From Synaphobranchus kaupii (Eukaryota; Chordata; Actinopteri; Anguilliformes; Synaphobranchidae): a DNA stretch of 64,000 nt. This document shows positions 25,905-38,150 of this stretch, in pieces. The DNA is taken from assembly GCA_029718625.1 (NCBI GenBank), contig CM056380.1, positions 16,534,512-16,598,511 of the forward strand, in the 5' to 3' direction. The notes below the pieces were generated by a model, which saw only the letters and a list, made by a program, of their open reading frames with translations, had not been told where the DNA came from and did not search any database. Position 1 is the first letter of the stretch, and every line of letters starts with the position of its first letter. Both the position numbers and the translations under genes were made by a program.

Positions 25905-26055
25905 CTCCGGTCCTGGGGGGCTGGTGTGTCTGTCTGTGTGTGTTTGTGTGTGTGTGTGTGTGTGTGTTTCCTGGCTTTAATTCCAACCAATCATCCTGGC
26001 TTAATTTCCTAAGCAGCTGTACACACCAGCGCCAGCTCACTCCTGTACTGGACCA
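25905..26055. mobile_element. hAT-type MITE fragment with internal GT repeat
   Basis: The motifs cggtcctggggggctgg and ggctttaattccaaccaa resemble the ends of a fish MITE family also hinted at 40380 and 41434, with a GT microsatellite (25932-25968) between them. Ends and target duplications are not defined. Confidence 0.35.
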
Positions 26056-26571
26056 CAAGGAAGCGTTTTCACCATGGAAGCATGCCTACCCCCGTAGCTC
26101 ACGGTTTTGACAAAAACGACAGGACAAATAAATTATATGGACCAATTAAATAATTAAGAGCAGAATTTGACATGAAATTCTGAAACAGTTCGACCCTTCT
26201 TTTACACCCCTGGCCTAAAGGGGTCCCCCATGGGGAGGAGCCTTGGAGTGCTCGGAAAGCCAGGAGTCCGCCCACCTATGGTGATGCGCTGATGTCATCC
26301 CTTATGCAGGCCGATCCAGAAGCGTCCTCGAAACCTCATGCAACGACGCTTCTGCTGAACTCGAGCGTCAAAAATAATATCCAGCTGTTCCCAGAAGTCC
26401 TTCGTTATTGTGGCCATTTTAAACACAAAACTGTGACACGTACACAGAACCTTTCCCTTACACTAATGACCTCTCTGCAATCAAAGTAATGAAGGTAGCA
26501 ATTAAGGGGTTAGCAGAGAACCAGTGAAGAGAAGAAAGTAATTATGAAAAGTGTCTTTAGGCATCCAGTCC

Positions 26572-26889
26572 CAATACAGGACTTAGTGTATAATTATACT
26601 AAAACCACACTGGATTTATAGTACAATACAGGACTTAGTGTATAATTATACTAAAACCACACTGGACTTATAGTACAATACAGGACGTAGTGTATAATTA
26701 TACTAAAACCACACTGGATTTATAGTACTATACAGGGCGTAGTGTATAATTATACTAAAATCACACTGGTTCATAGTACAATACAGGACTTAGTGTATAA
26801 TTATACTAAAACCACACTGGATTTATAGTAGAATACAGGACTTAGTGTATAATTATACTAAAACCACACTGGAGTTATAGTACAATACA
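26572..26889 (+). repeat. 52-bp minisatellite (about 6 copies)
   Basis: Units of caatacaggacttagtgtat then aattatactaaaaccacact and ggatttatagta. The unit contains the near palindrome tagtgtataattatacta. Confidence 0.95.
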
Positions 26890-28378
26890 ACACACTGACT
26901 GAACATAAAGGTAGAGGAGAGAAAGCAATTACCAGGAAATTAGTTTTCTCCCCACTTTGTTTTCAATAAACACAAAGAACGACAAAGCTATTAATATTAA
27001 ACAGACGTAATAGTCCCACTGAAAACAATGTGCTGGCAATGGCAGTTAAAAGTCAAAACCCAGGGAAAAAATTGTAATAGTACTGATAATTATGCTTTTA
27101 ATTGACGATAATGAGCTGTTGAATTCATGATAATACACCATTCCTTAAAAGATTAGTGCATCTGTTGTAAGGACAATCTGCTGACCCAGTTTCTTTGAAC
27201 CGTGCACATATATAGGTGGATGACATAATTTGGTGATTTTGAATGTAAAATGTGCACTTACATCTACACCAATTGGAATCTACACCAATTGTGGATAATA
27301 TAAACAACCTCAATAAAAATGGATTTGTAGGCAAGAAAGAGTACAAGAGGAAAACTTTGTGAATAACACATACTACGTAGATTTACACACAGTTAAATAT
27401 GTCTGTGGTAAATTAGTGCTTCTTTTACTTGAGTAGGCTAAGATTTCACATTTCAAACTTTATGACATGTTTTGGGGAATCCCTATTGCATTTGGCGAAA
27501 CATTATTTCAATTTGCAAAACATCTGAATCCCAGAAGCTGATGCAAAAAAAAATAAAAAAATGTATTCCAATTGGTTGAACTTTAACATCTTAACATTCC
27601 AGCTTATGCTCTTAATTATTTCATTGGCCCAATCATTTATTTAATAACATTTTTGATAAAGTGGTGAGCTACAGTAGCTGACTGCAGGTCTATCCTTGGC
27701 GAAAAAGTTTTTACTGTGATCTGGCATTATTACAAATTAATTTAAGTGTATGTTATTGCTTTATTCCACAAACCCCCATGGCAGCTATATGCCCGATTGC
27801 AGCTTTGGTGTGGAAATATCTAAAATATCCTTCTCCGCACACAAAACCCGTCTGGGTCAAAAACAAAACACTAAAACAGAAATAATACCACAAAAGCACA
27901 CAAAGTGAAAAAAAGCCCTTTAATACTATATTAAACAATGTCTACGGTTATTTTATGAGGACTCTGTGCTTAAGTGTGATTTTTTTAGATTTACAAATCA
28001 TTTATAAAACTGCCTTGTGTGAGTAATTATACTCATACGGAACTCCCAGGAATTCATGCGCCCTTAAAATACATTTTGATCTCCAATTAGATATAGATAT
28101 TAAATGATACTTGTAAGATAAACCGCTGCTACTTTTCAAGGAACAGGCTCAGAAGGCCTTTAATATGCTCATAAAAAGATATCACACAAATATGTTACAC
28201 AGCCTAGGGGTTCAAAAAGATATGTGGGAAAAAAGAAACATCCAGTCCTTGAAGAACCCTAAACGTCCTCACGCATTCCAGGGCTGGAGGTCCCAGGTGT
28301 GTTCAGACTTGGAGTAAAACACTCTGCTCATGCCTAATGTGTGCTTACATTACCATCTGTCTGACCGTCATAACACAG
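26890..28378. other. AT-rich non-coding stretch, no gene seen
   Basis: No recognisable exons, RNAs or transposon ends. Open frames of 60-73 codons are short and without motifs. Confidence 0.45.
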
Positions 28379-28391
28379 TGTGTGTGTGCGC

Positions 28392-28435
<44 letters not shown>

Positions 28436-28924
28436 CGTGTGTGTCACTACAGCCAGTGCTGAGTGTGTGTGTGCGTGTGTGTGTGTGTGCGTGCGTGTGT
28501 GCGTGCGTGTGTGTCACTACAGCCAGTGCTGAGTGTGTGTGTGTGTGCGTGTGTGTGTGTGTGTCCGTGCGTGCGTGTGTGTCACTACAGCCAGTGCTGA
28601 GTGTGTGTGCGTGCGTGCGTGCGTGCGTGTCACTACAGCCAGTGCTGAGTGCGTGTGTGTGTGTGCGTGCGCGTGCGTTTGTGTGTGTGTGTGTGTGTGT
28701 GAGTGTGTGTGTCACTACAGCCAGTGCTGAGTGTGCATGTGTGTGAATGTGTTTCTGTGTGTGTGCGTGTGTTGTGTGTGTATGCGTGTGTGTGTGTGTG
28801 TGTTTGTGTGTCACTACAGCCAGTGCTGAGTGTGTGTGTGCGTGTGTGTGTGCGTGTGTGTGTGTGCGTGTGCGTGCGTGTGTGTGTGTGTGTGTGCATG
28901 CGTGTGTGTCACTACAGCCAGTGC

Positions 28925-28958
<34 letters not shown>

Positions 28959-29011
28959 GTGAGTGTGTGTGTCACTACAGCCAGTGCTGAGTGTGCATGT
29001 GTGTGTATGTG

Positions 29012-29042
<31 letters not shown>

Positions 29043-29145
29043 TTGTGTGTGTATGTGTGTGTGTTTGTGTATGTGTGTTTGTGTGTGTGTGTATGTGTTT
29101 GTGTGTGTGTTTGTGTGTGTATGTGTGTGTGTTTGTCTGTGTTAG
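28379..29145. repeat. GT-rich variable repeat with a conserved 20-bp spacer motif
   Basis: GT tracts of variable length are separated by eight near-identical tcactacagccagtgctgag motifs (around 28443, 28513, 28580, 28629, 28711, 28810, 28908 and 28972; the 28908 copy is truncated). After 29000 the tract becomes GTGTTTGT/GTAT rich. It is a compound minisatellite; frames through it encode only Cys/Val/Ser runs. Confidence 0.93.
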
Positions 29146-29164
29146 TGAGTACACCAATATGTAA

Positions 29165-29297
29165 GATATAAACCACCACATGCCGTGCATATGCAAGAAT
29201 ATATGGCACGACAGGGGTGGTGATTGGCCCAAGGCCATTAATCACCCTGAAGTGCCATATATTATTGTATATGGAATGGCATGGAGTGCTTTATATC
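29165..29297. mobile_element. Foldback repeat of about 130 bp
   Basis: The two halves are imperfect inverted copies. Outer arms start gatataaa and end tttatatc; inner arms are aatatatggcac and gtgccatatatt around a ggcc-caa-ggcc centre. Length and structure suit a small MITE, but no target duplication was established. Confidence 0.6.
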
Positions 29298-29625
29298 TCT
29301 TATACCATGGCTACAACTAAAATGCATGAAAACATAAAAATAAAACAGTATTTTAAAAACTTTTAATCAAACCATCATGTACACATCCGCCACTTAGCTA
29401 AAAATAGTTCCTCTGGTAACAGCAGATGGCACTAGAGTTTGCATTCTACAGAGTTGTCCCACCATTAGCTAAAGATAGTTACTGTTCTTTTTATTAATAT
29501 TTAGCATAACTTGGAAAAAGAATGTTAACATGTCCAGATTAACATTAACAAATTCAGCAAACCAATCAGCGAGCCAGCCAATACATTTTGAAAAGACATT
29601 TGTGTGAAAAATGAAAAAAGCATAT

Positions 29626-29757
29626 AAAGCATGGCTGTCAACCAATCAGAATCGAGTATGTACCCAAGTCATGGTATACCGGATGACCATGCAAATACAA
29701 GCTTATAATGCACGGCTGTTAACCAATCAGACTCGAGTATGTATCCAAGCCATGGTA
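29626..29757 (+). repeat. Tandem duplicate of an 81-bp unit
   Basis: Two copies containing aaccaatcagaatcgagtat or a close variant, each followed by a catggtat motif. The inverted motif ataccatggct occurs at 29302, so this may be part of a larger MITE that includes 29165-29297. Confidence 0.55.
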
Positions 29758-30009
29758 TGAATAATAATATATCCCTGAGACTTTTCAATTAACAATTCAA
29801 TTAAAAAATTAATCTTCAGGGCTTTTGCAAAGGGTTTCAGATGAAGTTTTGGCTGAGGTCTGGACTGGATGCTCAGTTTGGGAAACACGGGTGTGATGGG
29901 CTGCTGCTCCACTGTGCTTTGTGTCTTTCGCATCACATTTTTAGCGCACATGCTGGAAATGAAAGGAAATCCCTACGGCCAACAATGAACTCATTTAAAT
30001 GTTTCTATG

Positions 30010-30121
30010 GGTCTCTCTCTCCCCTCCTCACTCTCTCTCTATCTCTCTCTCCCTCTCACACTCTCCTTCCCTCTCTCTCTCCCTCCCTCCAGCTCTCTCT
30101 CTCTCTCTCTCTCTCTCTCTG
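30010..30121. repeat. (CT)n-rich tract
   Basis: CT repeats with ccctc interruptions, ending in a pure run at 30092-30121. Confidence 0.95.
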
Positions 30122-30252
30122 GAAATTACATTTTAATCAGACTTTTAAAAGTGTTTAGTCACAATCAGTGAGCAGGAAAAAACCCAACCTCAACACAAAT
30201 AATCTAACTAAGCACAAAGGAAATTAGAATACAGAGCATGTTCAGTCAGGGG

Positions 30253-31376
30253 TGGTCTAAATTGTGACTGCAGGGGAGGTCAGTGCTGAATTGTGACTGC
30301 AGGGGAGGTCAGTGCTGAATTGTGACTATAGGGCAGGTCAGTGCTGAATTGTGACTGCAGGGGAGGTCAGTGCAGAATTGTGACTGCAGGGGAGATCAGT
30401 GCTGAATTGTGACTGCAGGGGAGGTCAGTGCTGAATTGTGACTGCAGGGGAGGTCAGTGCTGAATTGTGACTAGGGGAGGTCAGTGCTGAATTGTGACTG
30501 CAGGGGAGGGCAGTGCTGAATTGTGACTAGGGGAGGTCAGTGCTGAATTGTGACTGCAGGGTAGGCCAGTGCTGAATTGTGACTGTAGTGGAGGTCAGTG
30601 CTGAATTGGGACTGTAGGGGAGGTCAGTGCTGAATTGTGACTGTAGGGGAGGTCAGTGCTGAATTGTGACTGTAGGGGAGGTCAGTGCTGAATTGTGACT
30701 GTAGGGGAGGTCAATGCTGAATTGTGACTGCAGGGTAGGTCAGTGCTGAATTGTGACTGCAGGGGAGGTCAGTGCTGAATTGTGACTGCAGGGGAGGTCA
30801 GTGCTGAATTGTGACTGAAGGGGAGGTCAGTGCTGAATTGTGACTGCAGGGGAGGTCAGTGCTGAATTGTGACTGCAGGGGAGGTCAGTGCTGAATTGTG
30901 ACTAGGGGAGGTTAGTGCTGAATTGTGACTGCAGGGTAGGTCAGTGCTGAATTGTGACTGTAGGGGAGGTCAGTGCTGAATTGTGACTGTAGGGGAGGTC
31001 AGTGCTGAATTGTGACTGTAGGGGAGGTCAGTGCTGAATTGTGACTGCAGGGGAGGTCACTGCTGCATTGTGACTGTAGGGGAGGTCAGTGCTGAATTGT
31101 GACTGCAGGGGAGGTCACTGCCGCATTGTGACTGCAGGGGAGGTCAGTGCTGAATTGTGACTGCAGGGGAGGTCAGTGCTGAATTGTGACTGTAGAGGAG
31201 GTCAATGCTGAATTGTGACTGCAGGGTAGGTCAGTGCTGGAGTGTGACTGCAGGGGAGGTCAGTGCTGAATTGTGACTGTAGGGGTGGTCAGTGCTGAAT
31301 TGTGACTGTAGGGGTGGTCAGGGCTGAATTGTGACTGTAGGGGTGGTCAGGGCTGAATTGCGGTGGTGGTCAGTAA
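30253..31376 (+). repeat. 29-bp minisatellite (about 38 copies)
   Basis: Head-to-tail copies of gaattgtgactgcaggggag plus gtcagtgct. Variants include gactgtagggg and a shortened gactagggg form that recurs. Confidence 0.95.
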
Positions 31377-31934
31377 CAGTTGCGACTACACACTGGGTGG
31401 CACATTGGGAAATGCCATGCCTTCAAATCTAATAAATGCATGAAGTGTGAAATCTCTAAGCTCTTTCACTTTTTCCTCTAATCTTTAGATTATTACCAAG
31501 GAAATTACATTTTTCTGTGTGAAAGAGGTGATCTCACTTTTCTTTTGATGGCTCATATAGAAGCATATAGTGTATGCCTTCAATACTGTGCGCATGCAAT
31601 ACATATTTTTAGAATGCAAAATCATCATCCTGTAATCATGTGTGCCACTTATAGGCATAAATTTAAAAACTCTATTACCCCTCGGGAGCCGAACTCCACG
31701 CTCAGACGATGGGATTAATTACACTACGCGAGTCGAGACATCAGGAACCGACGTACTTTGAGTCTCGTCAACAACATGAACAGAACAACATAGGACATGC
31801 AACACTCACCCTTTATCACCTTATAATTACAGGAATCCCATTTAGATGTGTATGAGACAGAAATATGTCTGAGGTCTGCAGAACAAGCTGTCTCTTTAAG
31901 TGAAGTTTTAAACTTCTGCTTCTCTACCCAGACA
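31377..31934. other. Unique non-coding stretch, no gene seen
   Basis: Nothing recognised on either strand. Confidence 0.45.
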
Positions 31935-32062
31935 TAATAATACTACTACTACTACTACTACTACTACTAATAATAATAATAATAACAATAATAATAATAG
32001 TAATAATCATAATAATAATAATAATAATAATAATAGTACTACTACTAATAATAATAATAAAC
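31935..32062. repeat. Compound trinucleotide repeat (ACT)n / (AAT)n
   Basis: Alternating runs of ACT and AAT triplets with a few interruptions. Confidence 0.95.
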
Positions 32063-32978
32063 AGTATTTATATATTTATATTATTTGCATTTATTGACTT
32101 TTTCAGTTTCCATTAATACATTGTACTTTACAAAAATCATAAAGAAAAACGGCCAGGCAGTGATGTAGCACACAGGATTAGTGCGAACAGGGATAGGAGA
32201 GTATGGAGTACAGGTGTGGGGGGGCGGGGCCTACAGCACAGGAAACAGGAAGTCCAGCCTGGGCAGGAGCCACACAGACTGTAGAAAAAATATGGACAAA
32301 GTGACTGTGGTGTCACCCATCGACTTTCCATGGGCTTGTGAAAAGCATTTTGAAACAGCAGAAGTGCTGCAGTCATGCTGCCAAAAATTGGAGCCAGAGA
32401 CTGTGCAGTAGGGAGCAGGGGGACCCTTATATGGTCATTTCGTCCGGCAGGGTCTGGTTCTTCCACTAAGCGCATGAGATACTATTGACGTGCAGTGCTG
32501 CAAACTGTGACGGATTTGGTTCTACAAAATGTTAAAACAGCGTAAAAATGACACAATGACTTAACAAATCGGCACATGGGGAGACATTATACGAAGAAAA
32601 TGCACCTATTACGACTACATATTCTCGTGGGAATTTTATTTGACTTTTTAGCCACATTTGATACCATTGACTTGCATTGAAAAAGGGGCCTGAAAGACCT
32701 ATACTGGAGCCAACCGCAGTGGCGCGAGTGAGCAACATCTCTCAGCCGCTCTCAGCCAAACCAGGAAGTGAGCTTCAAAAACTAAGCCCTGTTTTGGCCC
32801 ATGGGCAGGAGCAAACATGGCTGCACAAAGCTGCAGGTCAGACTGAAAGGGTGGCTTTGTCTTTCTTTCTTTTAAAATTTTTTTTTTATTTGGTGCCCAA
32901 ATTAGGGCTGAACATGTCTAATTCACACCCTAACTTGAAATGCCCAACTGTCTGCAACCGTGGCCGCATTCACACGCA
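32063..32978. other. Unique non-coding stretch, no gene seen
   Basis: Open frames up to about 119 codons are present, but none shows domains, splice context or biased codon use that would support a gene. Confidence 0.4.
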
Positions 32979-33150
32979 AACCCCACTGCCAATTCAGGAG
33001 AGTGTAGAACCCCACTGCCAATTCAGGAGAGTGTAGAACCCCACTGCCAATTCAGGAGAGTGTAGAGCCCCACTGCCAATTCAGGAGAGTAGAACCCCAC
33101 TGCCAATTCAGGAGAGTGTAGAACCCCACTGCCAATTCAGGAGAGTGTAG
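32979..33150 (+). repeat. 29-bp minisatellite (6 copies)
   Basis: Six copies of accccactgccaattcagga plus gagtgtaga; one copy is shortened near 33090. Unrelated to the 29-bp repeat at 30253. Confidence 0.93.
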
Positions 33151-33274
33151 AATCCCATGTTTCTCCTCTGAAACATGTGGTGTCGCCAGCTGCTTCTTTT
33201 CACACCGGAGACTACAGTCAGATGAAGGTCAGAGGAAGACCATAGACCAATATGCAGCTTTGACATGTAGTCTT

Positions 33275-33530
33275 CACTCTCAGAAATAAATATAGGTACA
33301 CAATAAAGCGGAGGCACATTTTTCTTCTTTCAGGAACAAACTTCCCAAATGTACCCTGAAAGTACAATAATGTTCTATTTGGGTACTATTAAGTACCTTT
33401 TCAAGCAAAAAAGGTACAAACTAATTACGTATTGCTGGCTAGGGGTACAATTCAATGGTATAGGGTACCACCCCAGGGACAAGCATTTGTACCTTTTTCA
33501 GTACCTTTCACACTTTTTTTTCTGAGAGTG
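33275..33530. mobile_element. 256-bp MITE with CACTCTCAGAAA ends
   Basis: Starts cactctcagaaataaa and ends ttttttctgagagtg, its inverse. The inner sequence has repeated ggtac/gtacc motifs in inverted pairs. Ends of this kind are common in fish MITEs; the superfamily cannot be assigned because no clear target duplication is seen. Confidence 0.7.
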
Positions 33531-33728
33531 TACAGGCGTGCGATTGACCAGTGGGGGTCGCTAGATAGCGATGAAACGCGGGCCCTAACCGACTGAACCC
33601 TTCCATGCCCGAGGCGAAACAACCGCCAATTGAACGTTTCCCTATGGCGCTGCCGGCCAGTCGGCACTGGCATGGTCCGGATTCAATCCGAGGCCGTTGG
33701 GGTCATCCATGACCCGCAGCGTGGTGGC
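33531..33728 (-). mobile_element. Possible SINE-like fragment (minus strand)
   Basis: On the minus strand a B-box-like ggattgaatcc lies about 35 bp from the right end, beside a GC-rich body unlike the AT-rich flanks. It is squeezed between two MITEs. No second copy or poly-A tail was found in the window, so this is weak. Confidence 0.3.
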
Positions 33729-33760
33729 TTAAAGGGATAGTTCGGAATTTTGGACATAAT

Positions 33761-35752
33761 GGGCCCTATCTTACACCCGGCGCAAAGCGGCGCTAACGCA
33801 AACGCAAGTGTCTTTGCTATCTTACACCCGGCGCTAGGTCCATAATAACGCCTAACGCTTACGCCGTTTAACTAGCATTGCGCCATTAACTAGTCTTGCG
33901 CCATCATTAGTGAACTGGGCGTGTTGGTCTTAAGATGAGGAGTGGCCAGGATTCTTTTTGGCGTATTGCTATCTTGAGCCAGCAGAAAGCGCTTGCGCTA
34001 GAACCACCACAAACCTGGTCTAAAGTCATGTTGCAGTTGTTTACATGCTATTTTAACGGCGCATATAAGTGCGTCTACATAGGCGTGTGCACAACGCGCA
34101 TACCCTCCTGTCTGTTACACACAGGGGCGTGCACAGGCATGACTAAAATATCTAGATCACAATGTGAAATATTATTATTGTGTAGGCTATATCAAAAATG
34201 CATAATAATAAAAGGTTCCATAGGTCCACATACCTTTCCCTCAGCGAAGGGAAACAATGCCACATTACATTGCTCTCAGCCCACTCCATCAACATCCAGG
34301 CGATGTGCGATGGTACGGGACAATGGCTATCCATTAAAAAGGAGCTGATAACACCTATAGCTATCAAGCCTAATGCGCGAATTGTCTTTGCACCTAATGC
34401 GTGAATTGCCATTCAATGGAAAACTCGCGCACGGCAATAGACGGACATTTAAGTTCTGAAAATGCGCTTCAGATGTCATTACAATACAGCTCTGTTTATC
34501 TATGAATACAGCCTGTAAGTAAATAGAATGGTTTGTGACTGAAAAAAGTTCAAAACCTTGTCCAGTGAATATTGCATTTATTGTTTTTCAAATAGCCTAG
34601 GCTACAGCGAATTCGCTGTGCATAAGGTTTTTTTCGATAGCCTATGGTTAAAAAACGGAGATGTCACCATGTTAACTAAATTGTAACCTTAGCTATTCTT
34701 CGTCCTTCATATTTTTTTAAATTACAGTGACCAGGTTTCCATACTCTCACCGTTTAAAACCCAGCTGATTTCACCCGTTATTCCTTAACTGAGCAAAAGG
34801 ATTTTAAAGAGAACTAAGCGTCTAATTAGAAACTAAAACAAATTTGCAGCACGTTACACAATTAATTCACAATTAATTTTAATGCCATTCTCTGCACGTG
34901 AGCTGCATGTTCTCTGTTTCCCCTGCTGTAAGTTCACGGTCTTCCTGGGAAAGTGGATTGTTTTAAAGGATTACGCTACGAGTAAAACAGGTTGGTCACA
35001 TTTCCATAAACAGGGTATTATTAAACAAGGGGAAATATTCGTGAACTTATGGGTTGCGAACCTGACAGCTTTATTGTAGGCTATTTAGTGTCATCATTAA
35101 GGCAAAATAACGGTATGTATGTTATTAATCAATATTAGCCTACTATGCAGGTAGCCTAATGAACTTTGGATGAAGCTTGAACTTCGAGAACTCCATGAGA
35201 ACAGCCTCTTGGAATTGATGTTTGACACTTTCATTGCATAATCAAACGAAATTCGCTGAACAAGCAGGCTAATTTGGCGTTTTCTAAGGTGAGATTGAAG
35301 CCATTGATAGCTTATTCTCAGCTGTTGCAGGTCCTTTTAGCTAAATTTAACCGCCCATATTTCGTAAAATAACAGCCCTGTCTGGAATTACCGGGAACTC
35401 ATAGGCTAATGGTTAGTCCGAATAATATTGATCATACTCCATTTAGCCTATTCCTTGATCACACTAAACACGCACGAGCATGTCTGTTTCGCCATCATAA
35501 GCAATCCGCCAAGGTGGAAAAGCAGGCTTTTAAAGGGAATGGGATATGACATTTTGATTGGTTTATTGAATGTCACGCCCAAGACACACCTATAATTAAT
35601 GAAGCGACTAGGTTCAGCCCAGTTGCGCCATGCGCCGTGCTTAGCGCCAAAAAAACACGCCGTTAAAATAGCAAAAGTGGACTTGGACACGCCCTAAATG
35701 GACTTAGCGCCATGCGCTTAGACTAAGCGCCAAGATCGCCAAGATAGGGCCC
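33761..35752. mobile_element. PIF/Harbinger-like element inserted in the foldback
   Basis: Starts gggccctatcttacacccgg and ends gccaagatagggccc. The outer 12 bp (GGGCCCTATCTT) are perfect inverted repeats, and both ends then carry related GGCGCTAA-type subterminal motifs. The insert is bounded by AAT on each side (33758-33760 and 35753-35755). The intact opposite arm of the host foldback reads gacataatgtctc with a single AAT, confirming a 3-bp target duplication. It is 1992 bp long with a decayed transposase trace inside, so it is defective. A 94-bp piece of the same family's left end lies at 45348-45441. Confidence 0.85.
34198..34404 (+). pseudogene. Decayed PIF/Harbinger transposase fragment
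   Basis: The plus-strand frame contains HSINIQAMCD, which resembles the HSINVQ..CD block of Harbinger DDE transposases. One frame over, the overlapping bases read RDNGYPLK, like the family's GDSGYPL block, which normally lies some 35 residues further on. That pattern suggests a deletion and frameshift joining the two blocks. Downstream ELITPIA in the first frame resembles the segment after GYPL. The catalytic Asp/Glu set is not complete. Recognition rests on short motifs and on its position inside an element with a 3-bp target duplication. Confidence 0.5.
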
Positions 35753-36369
35753 AATGTCTCAATTACGACTTACCCATGATGTAGTTGATTGATGGAAACC
35801 ATTTTCAGCTAATTCCATGCTGTCCCTACTTTTGGACATACACACGTTGCTAATGCTAGCGCAACTCTAAGGTAACCGGTAGCATCCACTACCAAACGCA
35901 CTTAAACCCTCCACAGTGCACCCAAAGCAAATACAATACGATGACAGTCTATCTGGGTTATTTTGAGTGTTTATACCATCATTTTTGAAATCAAACTATC
36001 GTTGAATCCTTTACTTTGTGCTGACCTATATTCTCTGTGGAAGTACGGCGGCAGAGCGAATGTGGCCATTGCAACTTGTTGCTCTTCTTTGTTGTTGTAG
36101 TCGACTAGTGCCGGCACTACATTCGTAGGTAACGTAAAGTATCTCTCCGCCGCCGTACTTCCACAGAGAATATAGGTCAGCACAAAGTAAAGGATTCAAC
36201 GATAGTTTGACTTCAAAAATGATGGTATAAACACTCAAAATAGACTGTCGTCGTATTTTATTTGCTTTGGGTGCACTGTGGAGTGTTTAAGTAGTTTCCA
36301 TCAATCAACTACATCATGGGTAAGTCGTAATTGAGACATTATGTCCAAAATTCCGAACTATCCCTTTAA

Positions 36370-38067
36370 TGTAATGAGCCCCCAACAGGCCCTGGAAGGG
36401 TGACTTTTTAAGGCCTCTCAGGCCGGGTATACCGTAGAGCAGCAGGGTGACTGAAGCGTGAAACGCTAGCAAAGATGAAATACCGCCGTGCCGACCTCAC
36501 TCACTCCTTAGTTCAGGGAGTGAATTCCACGTCCACGTGTCGCTCTTGGACCAGCGTAGGAGTCCAGACATCGATGTTGTAAAGGTTGAACGGAAATCCA
36601 TCCCCGCTGTTGCCTGTACCGGGCTTTCACCTATACCATAACAGCTGCAGCGATGGGACACGGCCGTAACGCCTGCACACCAGGGGAACAGTGCATTGTG
36701 GGAACACAGGGAGCCAATCAAATGCCAGGAAAACAAAGAAACAGAAACGCTTGCTGCCACCAGGAATGCAGCCTCCAGCAGCAGATGAGACTGGGAAGTT
36801 TTCATTAAAAAAAAAAGAGAATGTTGCAGAGTAAAGACTACACAGTCCACATCAAATCAACAGTGAACAAATTAAAGAATTGTTTCTATGACAACAAGTT
36901 GGTCAAGAGCATCAGTCTTGTCTTTTACTCTGGACTTTTACTCTGGATCTGACGCTTCGAATCTCCAGAGACCACAGAAGCCACCAGCAGATGTTCTGAA
37001 ACTCGGCAGTTTCCCCCCCGAAACAAAATTTCTTTTGAAATTGTGCTGAAACTGTCGAGCCAGCAGATGACTTTATGATTGGAACCATCCATAATATAAT
37101 GCACATGCAGCCAGAAGAGCTAGCTGCACAACTGCGTGGTGTCTGGGTGTGCATCACTGGTGGACGAGCATGCATCAGCAAGCTTGGTTGACTCTCATCT
37201 CTCACTGGATACAACAGGTAAAGTAATGACTAAATGAATGACCAACATTCCTCTGATGCAATCCAAACTCTGTGTGAAAGGCTGCTTGTATGTGGCCAGT
37301 GTATGGCAGTGATGTTGAGAAGCACGGAGATTGACAGCGAAGGACAGTCTAAGGGTGAGGCGCACCGGGGATCGATGACGCTGGTGCATCTAAGCCCAGA
37401 ACCAGGGCTCCAGCTCACCGATCGCATGCCCGTCGGTCCCGGGAGAAATCCCATCTGTAAAAAAAAAAAAGCTTGAAATTCTTCAGCCTCTTTAAGATGG
37501 GGGGGAAATGAGAGAGAAAGGAGGTCAGCTCAGCAGAGAGATTTTCTAACACTTTGCTGTGTGGTATTTGAGCGGACCTTTCCCTGGGAAAAGCAAAACA
37601 ATCATTCTGAAAGCCGTGGACACTAAGTAAACGCGGCGTACATTTTTTAGACTTCAGAGGTGAGGGCAGGGGGTATAAAAGACAATAAACAAAGCCCCCC
37701 TCACCCCCCCCCCCCCTAAAAAAAGGGTCTGTAACAAAAGCAAATGCCCCAGGGCTACCCTCTGCTGCATCAGCAAGCAGCTGGTTCCCATTAGAGGTCC
37801 TGTGTGAACCACTATCTCATTACGACAATCCCAAACAAGTTGACCCTTTTTTTATCCCACTTGCCACACACTATTCTGCATTTTTCCCAAACAATGCCAG
37901 TGGACACTACTGGCCACCCCCCCCCTCCCGGTTGCCGGGACAACAGTAGTGTCTCACCAGCGGAGGTTCCACAGCGAAAGTCACGCTGTCCGTAGTCTTG
38001 CAGGCCTGTCACTGCTCAAATAGGGCTCTTAAACGGCGCCCTGAAAATTACCCTGGCCACCAAGTCA
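36370..38067. other. Unique non-coding stretch, no gene seen
   Basis: Includes short poly-A (37457) and poly-C (37698-37717) runs. No exon or element end was recognised. Confidence 0.4.
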
Positions 38068-38150
38068 ACTGTGAAGCGCTGTGCGACGGCTTGTTTGTAA
38101 ATGGCACCAAACGAAAATAAAGACTGATTGATTGATCTAATCAATCTGTC
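38068..38150 (+). mobile_element. Retroelement 3' tail fragment ending in gattgattga
   Basis: Shares gtgaagcg, tgtttgtaaatg and aaagactgattgattga in order with 12272-12360. Probably the tail of a truncated LINE or SINE. Confidence 0.5.

Larger units (their letters stand above)
33733..36365. mobile_element. TTAA-flanked foldback DNA element (Kolobok/piggyBac-type), interrupted
   Basis: The element starts agggatagttcggaatttt and ends with the inverted aaaattccgaactatccct. It is flanked by TTAA on both sides (33729-33732 and 36366-36369). The arms continue inwards as inverted copies: ctcaattacgacttacccat near 35758 pairs with atgggtaagtcgtaattgag near 36316, and a second pair lies around 36020-36060 and 36145-36200. 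Without the insert at 33761-35752 it would be about 640 bp. The right arm lacks roughly 100 bp present on the left (about 35805-35905). It has no coding capacity. Confidence 0.85.

Noticed and set aside
28379..29000. CRISPR-like array
   Set aside because: The spacers are GT dinucleotide tracts, the genome is vertebrate and there are no cas genes.
35971..36238. Overlapping 70-codon frames in the TTAA foldback
   Set aside because: They lie in the hairpin centre where both strands carry similar sequence; no family resemblance.
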